From Bacilli bacterium (GTDB taxonomy: Bacteria; Bacillota_I; Bacilli_A; RF39; UBA660), in the NCBI GenBank assembly GCA_028685445.1, contig JAQUDY010000002.1, positions 1 through 17,788 on the forward strand: a stretch of DNA of 17,788 nt. Reading direction: 5' to 3'. Within the stretch, counting starts at the first letter, position 1. The number at the start of each line of letters is the position of its first letter. The notes below the pieces were generated by a model. That model saw only the letters and a list, made by a program, of their open reading frames with translations, did no database searches and was not told the DNA's origin. Of this stretch, positions 9,119 to 17,486 are shown piece after piece. A program made the position numbers and the translations under genes.

Positions 9119-11635
9119 ATGATTGATAGGATAATGAATTTTGAATATGATGAATTTTCTAAAATATCGATACATAATCACTTTGGTGGATATGATAGGA
9201 CTATAGATAAACCAGTAACATTTGTCTCGAATTTTAGTTACGATGATGCGATAAAAAAACTAATAGAAGCATATAAGAATAAATTTAACTTACTTGCTAT
9301 GACACAATCAAATTTAATTCTTCCTTTGGAGTATATTTTGTTGAAAAAGCTGGCATCATCATTGCAAATTGAACTTATACTTGGAATCGAAATAAATATA
9401 AAAGGTCATAAGCCAGATAAGTATTTACATACCGTAATTTTATTTCCTGATAACATTAATGTTTTCGAATTAAAAAATGAATTTGAAAAAAATTATATTA
9501 AAAATAATGCTTTATATTTAGATGTTGAGCAATTAGCAAATACTTTAGCAGAATTACAAAAGAAGGCTATTATAATTCCGCATGGAATGAAACAATCGAA
9601 TGGTAATAAATCTGGCTCGAAAAACCCGGAGCAACTTAAAGAAATCATGGGATTTGATATGGTCTTCCCTGTTTTAATTGAGGATAATAAAACTTATCAT
9701 AAAGTTCAACTAAAAAATGAATTAAAAAAATTCTTAAATCAAAAGGAATTTAAATGGTTAGATAAAGCTACATCTGTTTCTTCAGTTGATAGGAATAAAG
9801 ATATTACCTATTCAACGATTGGTGCTGAAGCAACATACATATGGGGTGATAATACTTTTAATGATTTATATTTTTCTGCTTTGATGCAAAATACCAGAAT
9901 AAAAAAACAAAATAATATTATAACGAAGGTAAATTATATTTCTAAAATAGAAATATCTCCTAAAAAGGTTGATGCGCAAATCCGTAAATGTACAATACAT
10001 TGTTCTCACGGGCTTAATTCTATAATAGGTAAATCTGGTAGTGGGAAAACATTACTATTAAATATTATAAAGTATGAATTAACAGGTGAGCATTTAAAAA
10101 ATAATAGTTCTAAACCAAACAGAGAAAAAGGGTACGAAAACATTTGCCGAGATATGAACATTACATTATATGATTCACAAGGCGAGACGATAAATGTATC
10201 CGATAACTGGAAAATTTTTGAGGGCGAGAATATTTATAATCAAATGTTAGAAATCTATTCTAACGAAAGAGAAGCTATATTAGATAAATTTAATTTAAAA
10301 ATTGATTATTCGGTTTTCGATGAATTGTTGAATAAATATGATGATGAAATAAACAGATATATAAAAAATGGACAAACAATAAAACAAAATAATGTTATTA
10401 TTAAAGATACATTAAATCGTATAAACGAAAACAAAAAGTTTTTATCTCAAAATAAGGGGTATTCGAAAGCTATTCAAGTCTTTACTAGTACAGATTATTA
10501 TAAAAAAAGCGAAGAATTAAAAAATAAAATAACGACATCGGAAAAAGATATTAATACAATAGATAAAATTACTGAAATATATAATAATTTTAAAGTGAAA
10601 TATATGTTAGATGAAAACTTGATAGAATCAATGTTAAATGGTAATTCTCAAATAAAAACAAAAATTTTAATTCAGTTACTGAAACATACTATAAAAAAGA
10701 ATGAGATGGATATTATTTTAAGAAAGCAAAGTAAAATAAATGAATTAATAACAGACTTTAATAAAAAGTTAGGCGAAAAAGTAATGGCTATAGTTGAAAA
10801 AAGAAAAGATAATAAAAATAGTGTTAGTATAATTATCGATAAATTACATGAATCAACTTTATTAAAGAAAAAGAAAAATGTTCCTTTATTAACACGAGAA
10901 ATAATCGAAAAGTGCTTTCCGTTAAATAAAAATAGTAGTTTAATAGTAGAATTAGAAAATATCAGACTAACATTTGATGAATTGGAAGATGTTTTTCCAA
11001 ACAATATCGGAAGAAAAAGTGGTGCGATTAAAAGTACTTTATTTGGTAGTTTTGAAAATATAGATTTGTCTGATTATAAATTAATGGATAGATTTTTACA
11101 AATTTTCATAGATAATAATTCTTCGTCTTTTATTGAAATAAATAAAGAGCGAAAAATGTATATAAAATTTGAAATAAAAGTAAAACAAAGCAATAATACA
11201 TATAAAAGTATTGATACTATGACTGCTGGTGAACTGAGTAAATTATATATATCAAATATGATAGATAGTAATATTGAAAAAATTGGTGGGAATTTAATAA
11301 TTTTATTTGATCAACCAGAAAACAATCTGGAAAAAGAATATATTCTTGAGGATTTAATTGCAAAATTAGATGAATTAAAATCTAAATTTCAAATTTTTAT
11401 AACTACTCACGAGCCATTATTAGTTGTAAATGGTGATTCAAACAAAATAATATACGCAGTTAATGACAAGATACTTATACAAAAAAACAATATAAATTAT
11501 TTGAATTTAAGTTTTACTAGTAAAATAAATACTAAGGAAAATATGGTAGAAACTATAGCGAAATTAATTGATGGCTCACCAATTGCAATAAGCGATAGAA
11601 ATAGAATTTATGGAGGAATGTTAAATGAAAATTAA
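9119..11635 (+). CDS. PHP-domain and SMC/ABC-like ATPase fusion (TrlF-like), linked to DpnII
   Basis: The N-terminal ~280 residues resemble a PHP phosphoesterase domain: H19-N-H21 (motif HxH), E91 in LGIEIN, H104, and H155 in IIIPHG. The usual TDH motif is replaced by T62-Q63-S64, and the final DxH appears degenerate, so metal binding may be reduced or lost. The C-terminal part is an SMC/ABC-type ATPase: Walker A GKSGSGKT near residue 303, a helical and probably coiled-coil insertion (about 385-620), a signature-like TAGELS near 698, Walker B LIILFDQPEN near 727 and an H-loop TTHE near 760. Database proteins of this layout are called TrlF family. It begins 8 bases after the dpnB stop with GGAGA as its site, and so lies in the same operon. 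A role in sensing DNA damage or phage DNA is inference only. Confidence 0.82.
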   Translation: MIDRIMNFEYDEFSKISIHNHFGGYDRTIDKPVTFVSNFSYDDAIKKLIEAYKNKFNLLAMTQSNLILPLEYILLKKLASSLQIELILGIEINIKGHKPDKYLHTVILFPDNINVFELKNEFEKNYIKNNALYLDVEQLANTLAELQKKAIIIPHGMKQSNGNKSGSKNPEQLKEIMGFDMVFPVLIEDNKTYHKVQLKNELKKFLNQKEFKWLDKATSVSSVDRNKDITYSTIGAEATYIWGDNTFNDLYFSALMQNTRIKKQNNIITKVNYISKIEISPKKVDAQIRKCTIHCSHGLNSIIGKSGSGKTLLLNIIKYELTGEHLKNNSSKPNREKGYENICRDMNITLYDSQGETINVSDNWKIFEGENIYNQMLEIYSNEREAILDKFNLKIDYSVFDELLNKYDDEINRYIKNGQTIKQNNVIIKDTLNRINENKKFLSQNKGYSKAIQVFTSTDYYKKSEELKNKITTSEKDINTIDKITEIYNNFKVKYMLDENLIESMLNGNSQIKTKILIQLLKHTIKKNEMDIILRKQSKINELITDFNKKLGEKVMAIVEKRKDNKNSVSIIIDKLHESTLLKKKKNVPLLTREIIEKCFPLNKNSSLIVELENIRLTFDELEDVFPNNIGRKSGAIKSTLFGSFENIDLSDYKLMDRFLQIFIDNNSSSFIEINKERKMYIKFEIKVKQSNNTYKSIDTMTAGELSKLYISNMIDSNIEKIGGNLIILFDQPENNLEKEYILEDLIAKLDELKSKFQIFITTHEPLLVVNGDSNKIIYAVNDKILIQKNNINYLNLSFTSKINTKENMVETIAKLIDGSPIAISDRNRIYGGMLNEN

Positions 11636-11936
11636 AATTACAATTGAAAATGATGAACCAAAAATCGTTAAAGGAGATGTGAAGTTTAATTTTACTGCAG
11701 AAGAATTAGAAAAATTACTTAACGAATTATTGGATGGAACTGCTACTTTTGAGGGTTTATCAACTAATGAATATGAAAAATATAAAGATCACCCTGAAGT
11801 GGAACTAATATATGGTATTTATAATAGTACATTAGATGATTCTGATTTTAGAAAACAATTAAAAGAACTAGAGAATGAAAAGGCGAATAACGAGAAACAA
11901 CTTGATGAGTTAATTAGTGTTGAAGAGAATAAATAG
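11625..11936 (+). CDS. Small acidic protein, likely partner of the PHP-ATPase
   Basis: Family not recognised. This 103-aa product overlaps the end of the ATPase gene by 11 bases, and its GGAGG lies within that gene, so the two are almost certainly co-translated. The N-terminus looks like a beta strand pair (MKIKITIENDEPK, DVKFNFTAEE). The middle is helical, and the last third (RKQLKELENEKANNEKQLDEL) is a strongly charged probable coiled coil. No membrane or signal sequence is present. By position it may be a regulator, antitoxin-like inhibitor or complex subunit for the ATPase. Confidence 0.75.
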   Translation: MKIKITIENDEPKIVKGDVKFNFTAEELEKLLNELLDGTATFEGLSTNEYEKYKDHPEVELIYGIYNSTLDDSDFRKQLKELENEKANNEKQLDELISVEENK

Positions 11937-11971
11937 AATTAGCCTCGGGAAAAAGGAATCTTCATAATGTC

Positions 11972-12004
11972 AACTACATCAAAAGTATATAAAATGATGT
12001 AGTT
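11972..12004. repeat. Perfect 9-bp inverted repeat after the PHP-ATPase operon
   Basis: AACTACATC (11972-11980) and GATGTAGTT (11996-12004) form a perfect stem with a 15-base AT-rich loop. No T tract follows, so it is not a standard terminator, although its place 36 bases after the operon stop suggests transcript end or stability. It may also mark an old insertion boundary, because a gene remnant starts at its right arm. Confidence 0.5.
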
Positions 12005-12224
12005 ACAATTATCTTGGTGATGAAAGAATGAGAATGTTTGCGAAAAACAATGATGAACAAGCATTTAAAAAGTGTATGATAAAAAATTTTATGATAATGC
12101 GGTAAAAAGGTATGAACAAGATAAGGAACTATTTGATATCATGTTTAAAGATCCAGACGTAATGGATAGTGTAAGAACAGAGTTGTTTAAAACCATTTAT
12201 GAAAAATTAAAGAAAGATAAATAG
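11998..12224 (+). pseudogene. Remnant of a gene 3' end with a frameshift
   Basis: One frame, open from 11998, reads ...YLGDERMRMFAKNNDEQAFKK from about 12007. A second frame, one base back, continues from about 12072 or 12082 with FYDNAVKRYEQDKELFD and ends at TAG 12222-12224. The joined product looks like the charged C-terminal ~70 residues of a larger protein, not a complete gene. The switch lies at A runs (12067-12071 or 12081-12086), so a one-base indel or a sequencing slip would explain it. There is no good ribosome binding site before ATG 12028. I cannot name the parent family. It separates the DpnII and Hachiman units and probably marks a junction from island rearrangement. Confidence 0.45.
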
Positions 12225-12243
12225 GAAGATAGTACTAAAACCA

Positions 12244-12272
12244 TTGTCAAAAATAACAAAAATTGGTAAAAT
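12244..12272 (+). promoter_or_regulatory. Near-consensus promoter of the Hachiman operon
   Basis: TTGTCA (12244-12249) and TAAAAT (12267-12272) are separated by exactly 17 bases, each with one mismatch to consensus. Transcription would begin near 12279, just before a large hairpin and about 68 bases before hamA. This gives hamAB its own promoter. Confidence 0.7.
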
Positions 12273-12281
12273 GATATTAAT

Positions 12282-12327
12282 AATAGAGCAGAATTTCATT
12301 TTTTAAGATGGAATATGCTCTATTTTT
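12282..12327 (+). terminator. Hairpin with T tract at the start of the hamA transcript
   Basis: AATAGAGCA (12282-12290) and TGCTCTATT (12316-12324) pair perfectly. Inside, ATTTCAT (12293-12299) pairs with ATGGAAT (12308-12314) with one wobble, extending the stem across a small internal loop. T residues follow (12323-12327), then GTATTTTG and the hamA ribosome binding site. As it starts only a few bases after the predicted transcription start, it can be an attenuator limiting basal hamAB expression, or simply a terminator for read-through from upstream. Confidence 0.6.
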
Positions 12328-12346
12328 GTATTTTGTGAGGTGAAGT

Positions 12347-13132
12347 ATGAATTATTGTATTGAAAAAATTAATGATAATGTCTCGGTTTGCCTAGTTTAT
12401 ATAGACAACATTGATGATGAATTAGGTAAATTAATTGAAGAAAATTTTTTTGAAATCATTATGGGTAAAAAGAATTCAGAAAAAATTATGACAAAAGATG
12501 CTTTTTTAAATGCATTAAAATACATTACATTAAAAATTAATACTAAAACAGAAACGAATATTGTGGGAATTGTTGGAGAATTTCTATTTCATTGTTTTAT
12601 GAGAATTGAGGAAAATGCAAAGGAATTTTTATCAATCTTTCCAACAATAGGTTATTCAAATGGACATCAATTTTTTTATAAAGGCTTTGATGGATGCTAT
12701 TATTCTGAAGATAAGTTGTGGATAGTTGAAGTAAAAAGTGCTGTAAACTCTAGTAATATTGATAATGATAATAAAGAAAAATTGAAAGATGCCTCAAAAC
12801 AGATTGAAAAAGAAGTTAACGATTCTAAATTAAACAGATGGGAAGAAGCAAAGAAACTAGTCGTTTGTCAAATAGAACAACAAGATATAGATGCTAAAAA
12901 AATTTATGATAAACTCACTATAAATAGTTCGAGTGATTACAATAAATTACTTGGATCGATGATTATATTAGACAATGGTAAATTTAATCTTGATTTTATT
13001 AAAACATACATAAATGATTTTTTTGATACTAGAGTGATAAATCAAAAAATATTTGCAATGTGTATTAGAAATTCTGATTATAAGAAAATAGTTAATTATC
13101 TAGAATCAAAATTCGGTGATAATTATGAATGA
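12347..13132 (+). CDS. hamA: Hachiman defence protein HamA (DUF1837 nuclease)
   Basis: Effector nuclease of the Hachiman anti-phage system, which works with the HamB helicase. The 261-aa protein has a PD-(D/E)xK-like core: G77-E78 in VGEFLFH, Asp114 in KGFDGCYY, and E127-x-K129 in IVEVKSA. Length, this core and the helicase directly downstream together identify DUF1837/HamA. Outside the core it is helical and charged. GAGGTGA precedes the ATG at a good distance. The end overlaps hamB by 8 bases from the preferred hamB start. Known family behaviour is DNA degradation released when HamB meets damaged or phage DNA; nothing here suggests inactivation. Confidence 0.88.
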   Translation: MNYCIEKINDNVSVCLVYIDNIDDELGKLIEENFFEIIMGKKNSEKIMTKDAFLNALKYITLKINTKTETNIVGIVGEFLFHCFMRIEENAKEFLSIFPTIGYSNGHQFFYKGFDGCYYSEDKLWIVEVKSAVNSSNIDNDNKEKLKDASKQIEKEVNDSKLNRWEEAKKLVVCQIEQQDIDAKKIYDKLTINSSSDYNKLLGSMIILDNGKFNLDFIKTYINDFFDTRVINQKIFAMCIRNSDYKKIVNYLESKFGDNYE

Positions 13133-15557
13133 TAATGAGTTAAACAAATATTTTGTTACAGATTATATGAAATATATGAAAGATGATAAAACTAAAATTG
13201 ATAGTTTACTGAGGTATGCTTTTTACATAATTACTAAAGAAAATAATGAAATGTTTCTAAATTTTGCCTATGGTATTTTGATTAGATATGCGATTGATTT
13301 TGAAGATTTTAAACCTTTGCTTGAATTTGCAATTATATTTGGTTATAATCCAATAATTGATATTATATTAAATAAATATAATGCAAAAGTAGATAGTGAA
13401 CTTGTTATTCTGCTACTTGAATTTAATATAGAAACCAATACACATGATAATAAAATATTGACATCTGGACAGCAAACTATATTTAGTCTTTTAAATGTTG
13501 ATAATGATTATTCGCTAGTAGCTCCTACATCTTTTGGTAAAACCGAGTTAATGTTAGAAAGCTCATTCCTATCAAAAAAAGATGCAATAATAATTGTACC
13601 GTTAGTAGCGCTGCTAAATCAGGTAAAAACCGATTTAATTAGAATTGCTAAAGAAAAGAAAGTTGATATAAAAGTAATAACGCACCACGATATAAAACCG
13701 AGTTTAAATTATAAAAACATTTATATTTTAACGCAAGAAAGATGCTATGAACTAATAAAGCGAAAAGCTTTATCAAATATATCTAATCTTTTCATAGATG
13801 AAGCACATAAACTATTGGGAAATGGAGAAAGATCATATAAATTAGCACAAACAATATTTTTATTGAGAAAACAGCATAATGTTATAGTTAAATATTATTC
13901 TCCAGTATTGAATAATCCAGAGTTAGTTAAAATTAAAGGATTATATAATAACCCTATAGAAACTATTCATGGAATAAGAGATATGAAAAATTATAATTAT
14001 TACTTCTATCATGATAACAAAAAAGAACTTTATTTACCAAACACTGCATTAATGAATTCTAATTTTACTTTTACGGATAATACATATTTATCTTTCTTTG
14101 AATATATAAAAGAAAATAGCAAAAATAAAAATATCATTTTTTGTAATTCCCCAAAGATTTTAGAGGAATACGCAATTGAATTTTCTCTTGAACTCAAAGA
14201 TATAACAGTAGATGTAAATATTTATCAAGATTTAATAGAATTTATTGGAGAAGAATACAATGTTGTTGATACATTAAAAAAGGGTATAATTTATATACAT
14301 GGAGAGATGCCTGATATTATTAAATTTTATTTGCTAAATTTATATAAGAATTGTGATGAAATAAAATATATCGTTACCAATTCTTCAATTTTAGAAGGCG
14401 TTAATACTCCAAGTGATAATTTATTTATCTTTGATTATAAGATTGGCACCCAAATCATGACACCTCAGGACTTCATAAACTTAAGTGGTCGAATTAATAG
14501 GATTAACAATATTGTTTCATCGGGAAATTTGAATCGACTAATTTGTGACATACATTTTGATGCTTCAAATACTAGAAAAACAGCAATAAGGAAGAGAATT
14601 ATTAATCCGGCATATGGCATTATAGAAGAAACACCTAAAAATGAGTACTTAGAGGCTACTATAAAAAGTGATATTTCAGATGAATTTGAAACAAGTTTAA
14701 AACAAATAAAATTACTAGACAATGAAATTGATATTGAAGAAATATTTAATGTTAATGAAATAATTGTAGACGAAAATGAAACAATTAGAAAAAGTCTCCT
14801 TAATGGTTTGAAGCTTAATCAGGAACAAACTAACCAAATAAATGAAAGATTATCAAGTTATAATGATATAAAAACTATTAAGGACTTACTGAAAGCAATT
14901 TCTGAAATTTTCAAATTAGGTAATGATGACGATATCTCATTATCAAGATTATGTAATGAAAAAGCTATTAATTTTTATTCCATGTTATTAGAATGGATTA
15001 TTAGCGGAAAAACGATAAGAGAAAAAGCAAACCGAATGTTAAGCTATTATGACAATATTGATAAATCGGAATTGATATATGTGGGGAAAAGAGGGGACAT
15101 TGCTGCAGAATTAATAAATGGAGAGTTGCGAATAAGTGATAATTGTAAAAGTATTTATGAAGATAAAAATGGCAAACCTAAGATTTTAAAAAAAGTTTGG
15201 GTTAGAAACAATCGGGATAACAAGAAAAAATTATACAATATTTTCATTGTAAAACTTAAAATTGAAGAAGATTTTATCTCTTTTAAATTAATGCCTTTTA
15301 TAGAAACTATTAGAGATATAGATGAAAAAATAATAAATGAAGAATTATATAATACTATAAAATATAGGACAAATGATCTTTTTGAAATCGAATTAGTTAA
15401 AGAAGGAATTTCCATCTATTTGGCTCGAGAGTTAAATACAGATAATAACATACAATTTGTACAAATAACAGAAAAAGGAATATCTGTTAACGAGAAAATC
15501 TTACAAAATTTTAAGGGAAATGATGTTCTTAGAGAAGAATTGTTATCGTTAATTTAA
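13125..15557 (+). CDS. hamB: Hachiman defence helicase HamB (superfamily 2)
   Basis: ATP-driven DNA helicase partner of HamA. Motif I is APTSFGKT (133-140), motif II is DEAH (225-228, in LFIDEAHKLLG), and motif VI is SGRINR (454-459). TNSSILEGVNTP, shortly before motif VI, fits the motif V region of SF2 helicases. About 130 residues precede the helicase core, and about 350 follow it as a Glu/Lys-rich C-terminal region. The 810-aa length suits HamB. I prefer ATG 13125 over GTG 13116 because GGTGAT (13115-13120) sits just before it and overlaps the GTG. It is translationally coupled to hamA. The gene is intact and ends 31 bases before the AbiE operator hairpin. Confidence 0.88.
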   Translation: MNDNELNKYFVTDYMKYMKDDKTKIDSLLRYAFYIITKENNEMFLNFAYGILIRYAIDFEDFKPLLEFAIIFGYNPIIDIILNKYNAKVDSELVILLLEFNIETNTHDNKILTSGQQTIFSLLNVDNDYSLVAPTSFGKTELMLESSFLSKKDAIIIVPLVALLNQVKTDLIRIAKEKKVDIKVITHHDIKPSLNYKNIYILTQERCYELIKRKALSNISNLFIDEAHKLLGNGERSYKLAQTIFLLRKQHNVIVKYYSPVLNNPELVKIKGLYNNPIETIHGIRDMKNYNYYFYHDNKKELYLPNTALMNSNFTFTDNTYLSFFEYIKENSKNKNIIFCNSPKILEEYAIEFSLELKDITVDVNIYQDLIEFIGEEYNVVDTLKKGIIYIHGEMPDIIKFYLLNLYKNCDEIKYIVTNSSILEGVNTPSDNLFIFDYKIGTQIMTPQDFINLSGRINRINNIVSSGNLNRLICDIHFDASNTRKTAIRKRIINPAYGIIEETPKNEYLEATIKSDISDEFETSLKQIKLLDNEIDIEEIFNVNEIIVDENETIRKSLLNGLKLNQEQTNQINERLSSYNDIKTIKDLLKAISEIFKLGNDDDISLSRLCNEKAINFYSMLLEWIISGKTIREKANRMLSYYDNIDKSELIYVGKRGDIAAELINGELRISDNCKSIYEDKNGKPKILKKVWVRNNRDNKKKLYNIFIVKLKIEEDFISFKLMPFIETIRDIDEKIINEELYNTIKYRTNDLFEIELVKEGISIYLARELNTDNNIQFVQITEKGISVNEKILQNFKGNDVLREELLSLI

Positions 15558-15587
15558 CTTTGCTAAAGTTTTCAAAAACAAAACCAT

Positions 15588-15637
15588 TCCCTTTCACACT
15601 GATTTATGATATAATTTCAGTGTGAAAGGGAGTTTTT
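15588..15637. promoter_or_regulatory. 15-bp inverted repeat: AbiEi operator and hamB terminator
   Basis: TCCCTTTCACACTGA (15588-15602) and TCAGTGTGAAAGGGA (15617-15631) are perfect reverse complements, 14 bases apart. The spacer contains the extended -10 of the abiE promoter, so a dimer bound to both arms would cover it. AbiEi proteins are known to autoregulate through inverted repeats in their promoter. Read from hamB, the same sequence is a 15-bp hairpin followed by GTTTTT (15632-15637), a good intrinsic terminator. Confidence 0.8.
15607..15615 (+). promoter_or_regulatory. Extended -10 promoter of abiEi-abiEii
   Basis: TGATATAAT is a perfect extended -10 (TATAAT at 15610-15615). The -35 position at 17 bases, TTCCCT (15587-15592), is poor and lies at the edge of the inverted repeat. 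Transcription would start near 15622, giving a leader of about 20 bases. Confidence 0.65.
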
Positions 15638-15642
15638 AATTT

Positions 15643-16233
15643 ATGGATAATGAAAATAAGATTTTAAATTTATTTAAAACCAATACTTATATCACAACAA
15701 AAGAAGTAGAGAAATCAGGAATTCCTAGAAGATTCTTGAGTTTTATGGTTGATAAAAATAAAATTAATAGATTATCAAGAGGTATTTATTCTTTACCTAA
15801 TGAATTAGACGATGAATACTTTATTATCAATTCAAAAAGTAAAAATGCAGTCTTTTCAAATTTAACAGCTCTTTATTTTCATGGTTTAAGTGATAGAATT
15901 CCTATTAAATATGATGTAACAGTTAAGAGCGATTATAACGGGTCATTACAAAAGGAAAGAAATATCAACTTATATTATGTAAAAAAGGAATACATTAATT
16001 TAGGTTTATCAGATTTTAAAACTAACTATGGGAATGTTGTTAGAGTATATGATATAGAAAGAAGCATTTGCGATATTATTAAAAATAAAAACAAACTAGA
16101 TTTAGAACTATATAATAAAGCAATTAGAAATTATTTTTATAGCAAAACTAAAGACACCAATAAATTATATGCTTATGCAAAAAAATTAAATATTTATGAA
16201 AAGGTGAGAAAAACATTTGAGGTGTTAACATGA
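15643..16233 (+). CDS. abiEi: AbiEi antitoxin and repressor
   Basis: Antitoxin of the AbiE type IV toxin-antitoxin and abortive-infection system; it neutralises AbiEii without a stable complex and represses its own promoter. The 196-aa product has an N-terminal winged-helix domain (about 1-52: ITTKEVEKSGIPRRFL and the wing RLSRGIYSLP), typical of AbiEi, then the C-terminal antitoxin domain with FSNLTALYFHGL and VYDIERSICDII. The ATG at 15643 follows AAAGGGAG at 11 bases. The stop overlaps the toxin start by 4 bases (ATGA), the standard arrangement. The operator just upstream supports autoregulation. Confidence 0.9.
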   Translation: MDNENKILNLFKTNTYITTKEVEKSGIPRRFLSFMVDKNKINRLSRGIYSLPNELDDEYFIINSKSKNAVFSNLTALYFHGLSDRIPIKYDVTVKSDYNGSLQKERNINLYYVKKEYINLGLSDFKTNYGNVVRVYDIERSICDIIKNKNKLDLELYNKAIRNYFYSKTKDTNKLYAYAKKLNIYEKVRKTFEVLT

Positions 16234-17078
16234 TTAAAAATGGAGATAGTTTAAAAGCAAAACTACGCAATTTATCAGGGAAAACTAACATCACATCAAA
16301 CTACTTACTTCAAAGTTTTATGTTTGAAGGATTACTAAGAAGAATATCGGTGTCCCAATATAAAGAAAAATTCATTATTAAAGTCGGAATGCTATTAACA
16401 TCTATTTTTGGTGTGAATTTAAGAGCAACAATGGATCTTGATGCAACTTTGAAAGGATTACCATTAAATGAAGATACAATTACAGAAACTTTTAAAGAAT
16501 TAATTGAAATCGATGTAAACGATGATATAACTTTTGAAATAGTTGGAATTAAAGAGATTCGGGAAGAAGATACCTATGGTGGTTACAGTATTAATTTAAA
16601 AGCAACTTTGGACAACTTATGGACTCATTTAATAGTTGATATTACTGCTGGTGATATTATTACATACAAAGAAGTTGAATTTGATTATAAGACATTATTT
16701 GATAATGAAACTATAAATATTTTAAGTTATAACTACGAAACCATCATTGCTGAAAAGTATGAATCTATTATCAGTAGAAACATTGATAATTCTAGAATGA
16801 AAGACTATTATAATTTATATATGTTTGTAAATTTAAAATGGGATAACATAAATAAGGGAACTTTATACCAAGCTGTTAGGAATACAAGTAAAAAACGAGA
16901 AACTACTAATGATATAGATAACAGCGAGAAAATTATTAAGAAAATTGAAGAAGATGATCACATAAGAAGTCTTTGGACTAATTATCAAAATAAATATGAT
17001 TATGCCAAAGACATAGAATTTGAAGATGTCATCTCTGCAATTAAAGTTATTAATGAAATAGTAATACCAGTAAGTTGA
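16230..17078 (+). CDS. abiEii: AbiEii toxin, nucleotidyltransferase family
   Basis: Growth-arresting toxin of the AbiE system, a DNA polymerase beta-like nucleotidyltransferase that stops phage spread by arresting the infected cell. The 282-aa protein shows KVGMLL (51-56), where the family has a Gly-rich motif, and RATMDLD (65-71) with metal-binding Asp69 and Asp71. A later conserved stretch reads AEKYESIISR and SRMKDYYNLY. Residues look complete, so the toxin is probably active. GAGGTG lies 6 bases before the ATG inside abiEi, so antitoxin and toxin are translationally coupled. In some relatives the acceptor is tRNA, but the substrate here is unknown. Confidence 0.9.
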   Translation: MIKNGDSLKAKLRNLSGKTNITSNYLLQSFMFEGLLRRISVSQYKEKFIIKVGMLLTSIFGVNLRATMDLDATLKGLPLNEDTITETFKELIEIDVNDDITFEIVGIKEIREEDTYGGYSINLKATLDNLWTHLIVDITAGDIITYKEVEFDYKTLFDNETINILSYNYETIIAEKYESIISRNIDNSRMKDYYNLYMFVNLKWDNINKGTLYQAVRNTSKKRETTNDIDNSEKIIKKIEEDDHIRSLWTNYQNKYDYAKDIEFEDVISAIKVINEIVIPVS

Positions 17079-17108
17079 AACATAATATAAGTAGGAGATT
17101 TTTGTAGT

Positions 17109-17486
17109 ATGGAAGAAGTAAAAGAAATAATTTTTAATGAAACGATTGATACAAATATTTTTGATGAAGATATAGATGTCAAAGTTGCTAAAAAGGTAAA
17201 AGAGGCTAATCTAGAGTTTGATAAGGAGTTATATTATCGAATAGAAGTAGCTTTTGATTTGAAAGCATACGAGAATACAGCTAAATTACGTTCATTTATT
17301 GTTAGAAATGATAAAGCAATTGAAAGAATTAAAGATGATAAAGATTTAATCGGCGAAATGTTATCGCAGCAATTACATAATATTCAGGATGCTTTATCTT
17401 TTATTGATATTTCAAGCTCATTAATTAAAGGTGATGAAATCAACAACTTAAACATTGTAACTATAGAAATAGCAAAAGAAAAATGA
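17109..17486 (+). CDS. Hypothetical 125-aa protein downstream of AbiE
   Basis: Family not recognised. The protein is acidic and mostly helical, with no membrane segment. The N-terminus is Asp/Glu-rich (TNIFDEDIDVKVAKK), and a central part (ENTAKLRSFIVRNDKAIERIKDDKDLI) would form amphipathic helices. A ribosome binding site AGGAGA lies about 11 bases upstream, longer than ideal. It begins 30 bases after abiEii with no promoter or terminator between, so it may be transcribed with the AbiE pair. Its TGA overlaps the ATG of the FtsK-gamma frame (ATGA), suggesting that the two products work together. Confidence 0.7.
   Translation: MEEVKEIIFNETIDTNIFDEDIDVKVAKKVKEANLEFDKELYYRIEVAFDLKAYENTAKLRSFIVRNDKAIERIKDDKDLIGEMLSQQLHNIQDALSFIDISSSLIKGDEINNLNIVTIEIAKEK

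Noticed and set aside
10672..11004. Minus-strand 110-codon frame inside the PHP-ATPase gene
   Set aside because: Phenylalanine/serine-rich mirror of a lysine-rich helical region; no start signal, so treated as a shadow.
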